This document shows, piece after piece, positions 29,670 to 38,060 of a stretch of 64,000 bases of DNA. The stretch spans positions 744,001 to 808,000 of the forward strand of contig JADJUS010000022.1 of NCBI GenBank assembly GCA_016716905.1, read 5' to 3'. The number at the start of each line of letters is the position of its first letter. Position 1 is the first letter of the stretch. A program made the translations under genes and the position numbers. Origin of the DNA: Acidobacteriota bacterium. Its GTDB lineage: Bacteria > Acidobacteriota > Vicinamibacteria > Vicinamibacterales > SCN-69-37. A model generated the notes under the pieces. That model had not been told where the DNA came from and did not search any database. It saw only the letters and a list, made by a program, of their open reading frames with translations.

Positions 29670-30772
29670 CAGGACGCGGGCAGGGTCCGGACCGCCGCCA
29701 CGATCGTGGCGACCTCGTCGTCAGTCAGCCGTGGATGCAGGGGCAGGTTCAACGCGTCGGCGCCGAGTCGCTCGGTGTTGGGAAGACTGACCTTCGTGTC
29801 GAAAATCGGGTTGAGGTGCAGCGGGTGATAGCGCAACGTGGTGTAGATCCCCTGCTGGTACAGCGTGCGTGCCGACCGGTCCCTGTTGGGGATGCGCACC
29901 AGGTATGTGAAGTACGAGTGCCGGTCGGCGGGACCGGCCTCGCTCGGGCGGCGCAGCCAGTCGAGGTCTGCAAACTCCTTCTGGTAGATGTCCCAGATGC
30001 GCTTGCGCCGCGCCTGCAGCGCATCGAGCTTGCGCAACTGCGCCAGGCCCACAGCCGCATTCAGGTCTGAGACCAGCAGCTTCGGAAACACCGCACAAAT
30101 CTCATGTTCCCACCATCGTGGGTGGGCGGTGTTGGCCGCGTCGAACCCCGACTTGACCACGCCGCAGTAGCGCAGCAGTCGGGCGCGATCGGCCAGAGCC
30201 TGGTGGCGCGAGGTCACTGCCCCGCCCTCGCCCATGGCCAGGTTCTTGACCGCGTCGTAGCTGAAGACCCCGATGTCCCCGATACCGCCGCACGGCCGGC
30301 CGGCCAGCATCGAGGCCACGGCATGCGCAGCGTCTTCGATGATCGGCAGTCCGAGGGCGATCACTGGCTGCAACTGGACCGGCAGGCCGGCGTAGTGCAC
30401 CACCATGATGGCCCTGGTCGCCGGCGTCATCACCTCGGCGATCGTGTCGGCAGTCACGTTCTGCGTGTCCAGATCGACGTCGCAGAACACCGGGCGATGG
30501 CCCGCCAGGAGAATGCTGTGCGCGCATGACACCCACGTGAACGAAGGCACGATGATGTCGGAGCCCGGGGGCAGAGCCAGCAGGGTGGTGGCCAGGTAGA
30601 GCGCACTCGATCCGCTGTTGACCACGACCAGGTTGGGCAGCCCGCGATACTGGCAGAACTCCGCCTCAAACGTCGCAGACTTCGGACCAGGACCCGGCCA
30701 TTGCCGTTCCAGGCAATCCTGAATCTCGGCAAGCTCCTCGCTGCCCATGTGGGATCCCAGGACTGAAATCAT
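29666..30772 (-). CDS. DegT/DnrJ/EryC1/StrS-family aminotransferase
   Basis: 368 residues. PLP-dependent sugar aminotransferase fold: VVVNSGSSALYLA (phosphate-binding), IIEDAAHAV (Asp contacting the pyridine) and FSYDAVKNLAMGEGG with the Schiff-base lysine. Such enzymes make amino sugars from keto-sugar nucleotides. It opens the minus-strand island and faces the divergent broken glycosyltransferase at 30836, so the 63-bp gap between them is a likely bidirectional promoter region. With the P450 and glycosyltransferase it suggests synthesis of a decorated glycan or metabolite. Confidence 0.93.
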   Translation of the reverse strand: MISVLGSHMGSEELAEIQDCLERQWPGPGPKSATFEAEFCQYRGLPNLVVVNSGSSALYLATTLLALPPGSDIIVPSFTWVSCAHSILLAGHRPVFCDVDLDTQNVTADTIAEVMTPATRAIMVVHYAGLPVQLQPVIALGLPIIEDAAHAVASMLAGRPCGGIGDIGVFSYDAVKNLAMGEGGAVTSRHQALADRARLLRYCGVVKSGFDAANTAHPRWWEHEICAVFPKLLVSDLNAAVGLAQLRKLDALQARRKRIWDIYQKEFADLDWLRRPSEAGPADRHSYFTYLVRIPNRDRSARTLYQQGIYTTLRYHPLHLNPIFDTKVSLPNTERLGADALNLPLHPRLTDDEVATIVAAVRTLPASW

Positions 30773-30835
30773 TCTGCATGCCCCCTGCGATGCGAGTGAT
30801 GAGGCTACCGGCCGAGCGACGCTATCATCGCAGAC

Positions 30836-31802
30836 ATGATAGCGCCCCCCGGGTTGTCGGTGGTCCTTGCCACCGATGCGGCAGCCACCATCAGTACGAC
30901 GCTACGGCACCTGCACGCGCAGGGGGACCCGGCGAGGATCGAGCTGGTCATCGCCACGCTGGCCGGCGCAGTCCTGCACCGCGATGACCCGGGGCTTCGC
31001 GACTTCCCGTTCGTGCGCATCGTGCATGGCGACGATGGGATGAACATCGCGCGCGCTGAAGCGCAGGCTGTCGCGGCGGCGACAGCCCCGTGGGTCGTCT
31101 TCGCCGAAAGCTGCGCGTTTCCACGCCCCGGCTTCGTCGACGCGATGATCGGCGCGTGCCAATCGGACAGGTGGACAGTTGTCGGGCCTGCCATGCGAAA
31201 TCGCAATCCTGCCAGCGACGCGAGCTGGGCGGCGATGCAGATCAACTACGGACGGTGGCAGGACATCTCGGGCGGGGAAATCGACCTCGGGTCCCCGGTC
31301 ACAACAGCGCGTACCGCCGGGATGCGTTGATGGCGCTTGGCCCCGATCTGCCCGACCTGATGCAGTCACTGACTGCGGTGCAGGACGAGATCCGCACCCG
31401 CGGAGGCCTGATCTGCTTCGACCCGTCGGCCCAGGTCGAGATCCTCAACATCACCGGTCCCGGCTGGCATGCGATCGACCAGTTCGGCAAGGGCGGCAAT
31501 TCGCCCGGATGCGTCGCAGACGATGGCCGGTGTTCCGTCGGCTCGTGTACGCGGCAGGCATGCCGCTGCTCCCCGCGGTCCGTCTCTTTCGGATCGTGAT
31601 GGGCGGTGGCTCAACCTGCCGTGTTCGGGAACTGGCGCGGGGCCATCGATGCTCGTTGCTCGTCGCGGGCCTGGTCGCGGGCGCCGCTGGCGAGTGCCTG
31701 GGCTACCTCCGTGGTGGACCAGCCGGCGCGGGATTCTTCGAGCGGAACCTCCATCGGTCTCGGTACGCGAGTGGCGTTCACGACCAGATCCAGACGCCGT
31801 GA
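30836..31802 (+). pseudogene. glycosyltransferase-like gene with two frameshifts
   Basis: The reading frame starts LSVVLATDAAATISTTLRHL and continues through APWVVFAESCAFPRPGFVDA and WTVVGPAMRNRNP. Near 31290-31296 it shifts; reading continues as VPGHNSAYRRDALMALGPDL. Near 31490-31500 it shifts again to RRRRWPVFRRLVYAAGMPLL with a hydrophobic end (LLVAGLVAGAAGECLGYLRG). Each block lines up with the broken paralogue at 26231-27125. It points away from the island on the plus strand. Confidence 0.78.
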
Positions 31803-31841
31803 CCGCGCCTCGCATGCTCCTGATGGCATCATGGCTGAAGG

Positions 31842-32150
31842 ATGAGCATCCGCGTCGGCACCTCCGGCTGGAACTACCCCACGGGCAACGGCACGTGGAA
31901 TGGGGTGTTCTATCCTGCGCGGCGGCCGCGCGGGTTTGATGAATTGCGCTACTACGCCGAGCATTTCGACATCGTTGAAGTGAACTCGACCTTCTACCGG
32001 ATGCCGGATCCGGGATTGGTCGGCAAGTGGATCGGCCGCACACCGGCGGACTTCGAGTTCGCGATCAAGTTGTTTCAGAAGTTCACGCACCCGGACATGT
32101 ATCTGGCCCGAGCCGGGGTGAAGGATTGGAGTCTGTCGCTGGGCGACGTG
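31842..32150 (+). pseudogene. 5' fragment of a DUF72 gene
   Basis: Encodes MSIRVGTSGWNYPTGNGTWN through to LSLGDV, the first about 103 residues of a DUF72 (TIM-barrel-like) protein, then runs into unrelated sequence. It is essentially identical to 45522-45715 over its first 190 bp, then differs at scattered bases. The upstream about 30 bp (GCTCCTGATGGCATCATGGC) is also shared with the 45.5-kb copy. At 32151 it joins the RNase D fragment. Confidence 0.85.
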
Positions 32151-32152
32151 AG

Positions 32153-32533
32153 GAACTGGCCCTTCGCGCCCCGGCGAGTCTCGACGACCTGATCGCGATT
32201 CCCGGCATGACGCCCGGCCAGGTCCATCGCCATGGGCGGGGGCTGCTGTCGGCCATCCAGCGAGGGCTGCACGCGCCCGCCCCGCCCGCGCCGATCATCG
32301 AGGTGCCACCAGACGATGTGCTGGCTCGATACGACCGTCTGCATCAGTGGCGAAAGACGCGCGCGAATGCGCGCGGCGTGGAATCGGACGTCATCCTGCC
32401 TCGCACAACCCTCCGCGACCTGTCGCAGCGTCCACCGCGCACCCTGGCCGATCTGGCCGAGATTGCCGACTTTGGCCCGCGGCGGCGGGAGTTGTACGGG
32501 GTGGAGATTCTGGCGGTCGTGTCTGAAGGATGA
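32153..32533 (+). pseudogene. 3' fragment of a ribonuclease D gene
   Basis: Encodes the last about 126 residues of an RNase D-like protein: IPGMTPGQVHRHGRGLLSA, then VLARYDRLHQWRKTRANARG and IADFGPRRRELYGVEILAVV. It is recognisably the same as residues 252-378 of the intact gene at 20696-21832 but diverged at many third positions, so it is not a recent copy of that gene. Its stop codon overlaps a DUF72-type ATG (GAAGGATGAGC), suggesting its donor carried rnd and DUF72 side by side. Confidence 0.85.
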
Positions 32534-32552
32534 GCATCCGCGTCGGCACCTC
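32524..32552 (+). repeat. 29-bp DUF72 start, third copy
   Basis: GAAGGATGAGCATCCGCGTC and the next 9 bases are identical to 31839-31867 and 45519-45547, the start of the DUF72 gene. Here the homology ends abruptly after GGCACCTCC and is followed by a cytochrome c fragment. Confidence 0.9.
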
Positions 32553-32570
32553 CGAAGGAGGCCTCCCCTG

Positions 32571-32660
32571 GCGCTGACGCCTGCAAGGACTGCCACGCGG
32601 CCCAGTTCACTTCCTGGGCCCTGACCAAACACACCAAGGCGCTCAACGGCGGGCCTCGCG
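32571..32660 (+). pseudogene. fragment of a multiheme cytochrome c-like gene
   Basis: Encodes ADACKDCHAAQFTSWALTKH and about ten more residues: a CXXCH heme-attachment motif in the context typical of cytochrome c554-like proteins. No start, no further heme motif and no stop of its own. It overlaps the 3' end of the convergent nucleotidyltransferase gene. Confidence 0.7.
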
Positions 32661-33725
32661 CCACTCATCGCGCAGGCCGCGGCAGACCCGCATTGGAATC
32701 CACGTGAGGGACGGCAGATTCCAGCGCGCCACCAGATGGCCGGGCAGGTGCTTGATCGCCAAAGCCTGCGATCGTGGTTCACCGACCGCCTCACGATAGG
32801 CCCTCCAGTGCGCGGCCACGCGCCGGCCCATGCCGCCGGCGGCGGTCGTCGCCGGTGGTAACCCAGCCACGGGCCACTCCGCGATCACCGATGCGGGGAA
32901 GAGCCGAGGCAGCAGTGCATGCAACCGCGCGAAATACTCGCTCCAGCCAGGGGCAAGAGGTGCGTGCTCCGCGCGGACGCTCACGCGACGCCAATCGACC
33001 GGACCAGGCATCGCGTCCAACATGAGCAACACGTCCACGATCCGCCTGAAGGGATTGCCGTTCAGTGGTTGCCGGCAGAGTTCATGGACGGTATCGTCGG
33101 CGTTCATCATCAACAGCGGCACCAGGCCCAGTTGGCCCTGCACAGCCCGCTGCCACACCTCGTCAGGAAATCGGCCGCCGCGGTCGCGCTGATTCGCCTG
33201 CCACAACAGCCGCAGTTCCTGGCCATCGGGACCGCGCCACGTCACGGTCCCACCGGTCCTCACGTAGCCGGCCAGCGCCCAGTGGGGCAACCGCACGGAA
33301 CTGCTCCCCGCCTGACGCCAAAGGCAGCGAACCGCGGCTTCGGCCTGCTCGGCACGCACGGCACAGACCAGCGCCGCGTCCGGAGGGATCACGGCGCGTG
33401 GCTCGAAGAGCGGCAATGTGCCAGGTGGCACGATCAGCATCTCGACATTGGCCGCAGCGAGTTGTTGCAGGACCGGCTGCAGGCGGGCCGCCCGGCGCTG
33501 GTTGGCATACCAGGCCTGTCTCCCGATTCCGCTCAGCCGAGGCAGCAATGAGTCGGTCTCGCCCAGTGTCTGCAAGTTTCGGCACGCGCGCGGCATGAGA
33601 CGAAACGCATCGTGATCGAGATGCGCTTCCCAGTCGACAGCGGACCGCCACCGGCGCCAGGCATCAACAGCCGTCCGGTCAGCGGCGAAGGCGGCGCGCA
33701 GCACGTCTTCCTGGAGCGGCGTCAC
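32643..33725 (-). CDS. nucleotidyltransferase-family protein (NTP_transf_5-like), second copy
   Basis: 360 residues. The layout matches the putative nucleotidyltransferases of PqqD/HprK-containing clusters (PF14907 type): N-terminal helical region, central VEMLIVPPGTLPLFEPRA where a GS-type active-site segment is expected, then a long helical C-terminus. The usual GxxL..DhDhh acidic pair is not clearly visible, unlike in the relative at 42560-43780, so this copy may be catalytically altered. Last gene of the ten-gene operon, overlapping the ABC gene by 4 nt. Confidence 0.6.
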   Translation of the reverse strand: MTPLQEDVLRAAFAADRTAVDAWRRWRSAVDWEAHLDHDAFRLMPRACRNLQTLGETDSLLPRLSGIGRQAWYANQRRAARLQPVLQQLAAANVEMLIVPPGTLPLFEPRAVIPPDAALVCAVRAEQAEAAVRCLWRQAGSSSVRLPHWALAGYVRTGGTVTWRGPDGQELRLLWQANQRDRGGRFPDEVWQRAVQGQLGLVPLLMMNADDTVHELCRQPLNGNPFRRIVDVLLMLDAMPGPVDWRRVSVRAEHAPLAPGWSEYFARLHALLPRLFPASVIAEWPVAGLPPATTAAGGMGRRVAAHWRAYREAVGEPRSQALAIKHLPGHLVARWNLPSLTWIPMRVCRGLRDEWREARR

Positions 33726-35539
33726 GTCACACCCAGATGGCGTCGGTGCAAGTCATAAAGCGCCGCGTAGCGGCCGCCCACCTGAATCAGTTCCTCGTGC
33801 GAACCGCTCTCAACCACCTGGCCTCCATCAAGCACCAGGATGCGGTCCGCCATGCGCACGGTCGAGAAGCGGTGCGAAATCAGCAGGATCGTTCGACCTT
33901 CGGCCAGCGCCCGGTAACGCAGGAATAGCTGGTATTCGGTGTCGATGTCCAGATTTGCAGTCGGCTCATCGAGGATCAGGATCGGGGCGTCGCGGGCGAT
34001 GGCCCTGGCGATCGCCAGTTGCTGCCACTGCCCCCCCGAAGGCTGGTATTGGCCGAATGTCCGGCCGAGCAGTGTGTGGTAGCCCTGCGGCATGGCGCGC
34101 ACCATGTCATCGACACCGGCCGCGCGCGCCACCGCCTCAATCCCCGCATCGTCACCCTGCAGACGTTCCCAGTCCCCGAATGCGATGTTGTCGGCGACGG
34201 TCGCGTCGTACCGGCCGAAATTCTGGAACAGGCAGGTCACCTGGCTCCGAAGGAAACTCGGGTCGATCTCCCGGGCGCTGACGTCGTCGAACAACACCGC
34301 ACCGCCTGTGGGTTCATGGAGGCCCGTGACCAACTTGGCGATAGTGGTTTTGCCGGCGCCGTTGTCTCCAACCAGAGCGACTGTCTCTCCGGGTTCAATC
34401 GCGAACGACAGGTTCACCAATGTCGGCGTGTCAGCTCCCGGATAGGTGAAGGTCACGTCGCGAAACGCAATGCGGCCGGAAAAGGGCACGCGCCGTTCTC
34501 CCAACCGCCGTGGGGCATCAATCGGCAGGGCGAGGAATGCACGCAGATTGCCCACATGCAGCAGATCCCACCGCAGGCCGGCCATGAGCAGGATGCTGCC
34601 CTCGACCATGGAGCGCAGTTGGGTGGCGGCGCTGCCGTAGATCGCGAGGTCGCCAATCGTCAGTCGGCCCCCGACAATCGCAAAAGCCGCGCGGCTCATC
34701 GCGAGATAGATCGCCACGACCGACACGAGAGCAAACACGAGGTTGCCAGCAAACTCGAACCGTTGATACTTCGCCAGCACCTCGCGAAACCCGGCCATCA
34801 GCACACGAGCCCGGTCAAGAAACAACGGGGCGAGACCGCCCAACTTGATCTCGGCAGCCTGTTCCTGGCTGCTCAGGCGTCCGGCGTAGTACTCGATCCA
34901 GCGCTGGCTCTTGATCCGCGCGTCAACTTCCTGGAACTGCCGTCGCGACAGCCGCCACTGAAATAGCAGGTAGGGGATTCCGACCGGGACCAGCAGCACG
35001 AACAGCAGAGGCTCAATCACAAACAGGATCGCCGCCAGCGACACGATCTGGACGCCCCGGGACATCAGGTCGAGGGTGTACGCCAGGCAGTGCGCGACAT
35101 GTATCTCGGGACTCTCCTGCGCGCGACGGAGAGCATCATGGAAGAGCGGTTCTTCGAAGCGGGCAAAGGGCGCTGCGGCGCTGTGCCGCAGGATGTCCAG
35201 CCGAAGGCGATGGAGCAGCTCAATCTCGAAGCGCCGTGCGAGATACCGCGTGGCCGACCCCGTGACCACGATGCCCATCGTCATTGCGAAAGCCAGCAAC
35301 AGCCAGAGGTAGACGGTCTCCGGCCGGAAGGTGCTTGCGCCCGCCAGGCCCTGGCTGACAGCGTTGACCAGTCCGCGGATGGCGAGTGCCGTGCCTGCCG
35401 GAAAGACGGTGGCGGCCAGCGCGTTGGCCCACGCTGCGACATACAGCCTGGGGCGTGTCGTCCGGCAGATCCCGAATGCCCATCGCACGCGTTGAAAGGT
35501 TTCGCGCCATCCCGCGCTGTTCTGGAGGGGTTCGCTCAT
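33722..35539 (-). CDS. ABC transporter, fused permease and ATPase
   Basis: 605 residues. An N-terminal transmembrane domain (about 30-330, five to six helices) is followed by a nucleotide-binding domain with Walker A GDNGAGKTT (391-399), signature PSGGQ (500-504), Walker B ILILDEPTANLD and the switch histidine in ILLISHRFSTVR. No peptidase C39 domain is present. In a cluster with PqqD- and HprK-like proteins it is the natural candidate for exporting the modified product. It overlaps both neighbours by 4 nt. Confidence 0.93.
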   Translation of the reverse strand: MSEPLQNSAGWRETFQRVRWAFGICRTTRPRLYVAAWANALAATVFPAGTALAIRGLVNAVSQGLAGASTFRPETVYLWLLLAFAMTMGIVVTGSATRYLARRFEIELLHRLRLDILRHSAAAPFARFEEPLFHDALRRAQESPEIHVAHCLAYTLDLMSRGVQIVSLAAILFVIEPLLFVLLVPVGIPYLLFQWRLSRRQFQEVDARIKSQRWIEYYAGRLSSQEQAAEIKLGGLAPLFLDRARVLMAGFREVLAKYQRFEFAGNLVFALVSVVAIYLAMSRAAFAIVGGRLTIGDLAIYGSAATQLRSMVEGSILLMAGLRWDLLHVGNLRAFLALPIDAPRRLGERRVPFSGRIAFRDVTFTYPGADTPTLVNLSFAIEPGETVALVGDNGAGKTTIAKLVTGLHEPTGGAVLFDDVSAREIDPSFLRSQVTCLFQNFGRYDATVADNIAFGDWERLQGDDAGIEAVARAAGVDDMVRAMPQGYHTLLGRTFGQYQPSGGQWQQLAIARAIARDAPILILDEPTANLDIDTEYQLFLRYRALAEGRTILLISHRFSTVRMADRILVLDGGQVVESGSHEELIQVGGRYAALYDLHRRHLGVT

Positions 35540-36702
35540 CGTGCAGGGACCAATGCTCGTTGGATCAAGTGAAGATACTTCTCCATCATCGGTGCCTCAC
35601 GAAAGAGAGCCTGAGCGCGGTCACGGCACTGCCGCCCAAGCGCCTTCCGACGGTCTTCATCCATCGCGAGACAGGCGATGGCTTCGGCGAGCTGCACAGC
35701 CACGGCCCCATTCTGACGCGGGTTGGGGAGCAACCAGCCGGAATCGCCGAGGGCCTCCGGGATGCCGCTGACGGCGGTGGCAATGACCGGCAGGCCCTTC
35801 GCCATGGCCTCCAGCACCGCCAGGGGCATGCCCTCGAACTGCGAGGGCAGCACAAAGATATCAGCGGCGTCGAGCAGCACCGGAACATCGTCGCGATTCG
35901 CAAGCACGTGAACGGCGCGGTCGACCTTGAGCAGCTTCGTCAGCTGCCGAAGCCGCGTCTCCAGGGGCCCGCCACCGACCCAGACAAAATGCAGCGCGGG
36001 CCAGACGGGAGATGATTCGAGTATTCGGAACGCCTCAAACTGGTATTGATAGCCCTTTACCGCGTCGAAGCGCCCAACCGTGATGCAGACAACGGCGTCC
36101 TGGGGGATCTGCAACTCCTCGCGGAGCTGCACGCGCACCGCCGCCGACGGCTCGACAAAGAACCGATCCGGCCGGCCATTGTGGATGACGCAACCAAGCT
36201 CCGCGGGCAGGCCGAAGCAGGCGTGCAAGAGGTCGAGGTTCTCCTTCGAGACGGCGATCACCCCGGTGGCTCGCCGGAAGGCCTCTGGCAGGCGCGGCAG
36301 GTGGGCCGAAAACGCCATCGCCCATGACGCCGTGACACAGTGAACGATGGTCAGATACGGGATTCCTCGCTCGGCCGCCACTTCCTTGGCCGAGAGGCTC
36401 GACACCGGCGCTCCGTCGCTGAAGACGACGAGGTCCGGGTCCAGCGCGGCCAGAATGCGTTCAGGCTCCGCACGGTCAGTCAGCGCTCGAGCAGGGTGTG
36501 TGTAATCCCACAAGTTGTCCGGCGCGAGCCAGCGATGGGTGATGCCCTTCGACTCACGCTCAGCGACGAGATGATGTTCCGCGTACGGCTGGACGACAGT
36601 GACCTGGTAGCCCGCGCCGCTCAGTGCGAGGCTGAGCGCGTGCGTACACTGTTCGGCGCCGTAGATGCCGGCCATGTCGGTGTAGAGCACGATGTGCGTC
36701 AT
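35536..36702 (-). CDS. family 4 glycosyltransferase
   Basis: 388 residues, GT-B fold. N-terminal MAGIYGAEQCTHALSLALSG; C-terminal nucleotide-sugar-binding region VCITVGRFDAVKGYQ, VHVLANRDDVP and the E-x7-E motif FEGMPLAVLEAMAKGLPVIA. It transfers a sugar from a nucleotide donor to an unknown acceptor. Coupled by 4-nt overlaps to the genes on both sides. Confidence 0.9.
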   Translation of the reverse strand: MTHIVLYTDMAGIYGAEQCTHALSLALSGAGYQVTVVQPYAEHHLVAERESKGITHRWLAPDNLWDYTHPARALTDRAEPERILAALDPDLVVFSDGAPVSSLSAKEVAAERGIPYLTIVHCVTASWAMAFSAHLPRLPEAFRRATGVIAVSKENLDLLHACFGLPAELGCVIHNGRPDRFFVEPSAAVRVQLREELQIPQDAVVCITVGRFDAVKGYQYQFEAFRILESSPVWPALHFVWVGGGPLETRLRQLTKLLKVDRAVHVLANRDDVPVLLDAADIFVLPSQFEGMPLAVLEAMAKGLPVIATAVSGIPEALGDSGWLLPNPRQNGAVAVQLAEAIACLAMDEDRRKALGRQCRDRAQALFREAPMMEKYLHLIQRALVPAR

Positions 36703-38060
36703 AGCCGCTGGTAGACCTCGCTCGCCTCGACACTCCGGCGGAAGCAGCCGAGGTCCAGCTTATCCCTGGTGTCGCAGCCCAGCAGATACTCGTGTGCGGC
36801 GCGCAGGCGGCCCACATCCATCGCCTTGGCCGCCGCATCGGCCAGATCGGTGTAGTAGAGCGGATACCGCTCGCCCAGATACTCCACCACGGCCGGAAGC
36901 GGATTGATGAGCAACGGCGTGGCGCGGGCGATGCACTCGACGACGGTGTTATTGGCACTCGCGTCGTGGAGTTCAACGAAGACAATGTTCTCGGCCAGCA
37001 GGTCGTCGTACGCGTCGTTGGGAATGTGTGCGCACGTCTCGACGTCGCTGACACCCGGGTCCACGGTGATCCCGAGCGCGGTGCATTCGCGGCCCAGCAG
37101 TTCGCGCAGGTGCGCGTCGGCGCCCGCCGCGAAGTTGGGCACGAGGCGCAGCTTCCGATAGCCGAGCGGATTGCTCCCCAGCGGCAGGCGGTAGATCGCA
37201 CTGAGGCTGCGCAGCCACCAACCGGCCTGGACGATGCGCTTGTCGGGATTGGCGAGAAAGCGATCGAAACTGAATGACACAGACGGCTGCACGGTGGGGT
37301 GGATGAGCGCCGAGACGGGCTTGCCGGTGGCCTGCCTCAGCCAGTTCGCCAGATATTCCGAGAGAGTGAAGAGACCCCGGCAGTGCCGCAGGCTCTCGTG
37401 CCAGACCGGCTTGGCAAAGATGGTCTGCGGCGCCTTGTCGTAGTGAAACCATCGCGGCATGTCAGGTGGGTTATGCAGAAACCCCACCCACGGTTCCGTG
37501 AAGGGCACCACATGGAGTTCCTCCGAGGTGAGTCGCCCGTCATACGTTCGACGTCGCAGTGCCTCCAGAAGGCCAGGACCGCTGCGAATGCCGCTGCGCG
37601 GGTGCTGTATCGCGAAGGGCTCATCGATGAATCCTTCGAAGAGGACGCCCTCCGCGTTGTGTAGCGGATGGAGGGATCGCATCGCATCGCGCCAGCCGCT
37701 TCGATGATGCGCCCGGTCATCTCGGGTCCGAAACTTGAGTCTTCCCTCAGGGTGGCTCGGCAAGTCGACAGGCTCGTGGCCCAGTCCGGCCAATGCGCGC
37801 ACAAGTCGCCAGTCTTCCTGCAGGCGACCATCCGAGGGTCTGGCCGCGACGGCCATCGCCAGATGGTCAATCGCGGACCGAAAGTCGCTCCGCCGCACGT
37901 GCCAGTACGCCAACTGGCGGTGTGCTTCCCCATGCCCGGCGTCGAGGGCGAGCGCCCGTTGCAGGTGCGTGAGTGCGATGGCGTCCCGTCCTCGATCCAG
38001 CCAGGCCAGGCCCAGGAGGCTCTCGCGATCGGCGTCGCTCATCTCAGGGACAGAACTCAT
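36699..38060 (-). CDS. TPR protein with glycosyltransferase-like C-terminal domain
   Basis: 453 residues. The N-terminus has two to three TPR-like helices (LGLAWLDRGRDAIALTHLQR; YWHVRRSDFRSAIDHLAMAV). The remainder reads as a GT-B-like protein (LFTLSEYLANWLRQATGKPV; VVECIARATPLLINPLPAVV), with the pattern seen in uncharacterised cluster glycosyltransferases. It overlaps the preceding large glycosyltransferase gene by 17 nt and the GT4 gene by 4 nt. Confidence 0.7.
   Translation of the reverse strand: MSSVPEMSDADRESLLGLAWLDRGRDAIALTHLQRALALDAGHGEAHRQLAYWHVRRSDFRSAIDHLAMAVAARPSDGRLQEDWRLVRALAGLGHEPVDLPSHPEGRLKFRTRDDRAHHRSGWRDAMRSLHPLHNAEGVLFEGFIDEPFAIQHPRSGIRSGPGLLEALRRRTYDGRLTSEELHVVPFTEPWVGFLHNPPDMPRWFHYDKAPQTIFAKPVWHESLRHCRGLFTLSEYLANWLRQATGKPVSALIHPTVQPSVSFSFDRFLANPDKRIVQAGWWLRSLSAIYRLPLGSNPLGYRKLRLVPNFAAGADAHLRELLGRECTALGITVDPGVSDVETCAHIPNDAYDDLLAENIVFVELHDASANNTVVECIARATPLLINPLPAVVEYLGERYPLYYTDLADAAAKAMDVGRLRAAHEYLLGCDTRDKLDLGCFRRSVEASEVYQRL

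Noticed and set aside
26231..31802. Composite transposon, from the inverted paralogous end genes
   Set aside because: No transposase, terminal inverted repeats or target duplications are visible; the ends are glycosyltransferase-like genes.
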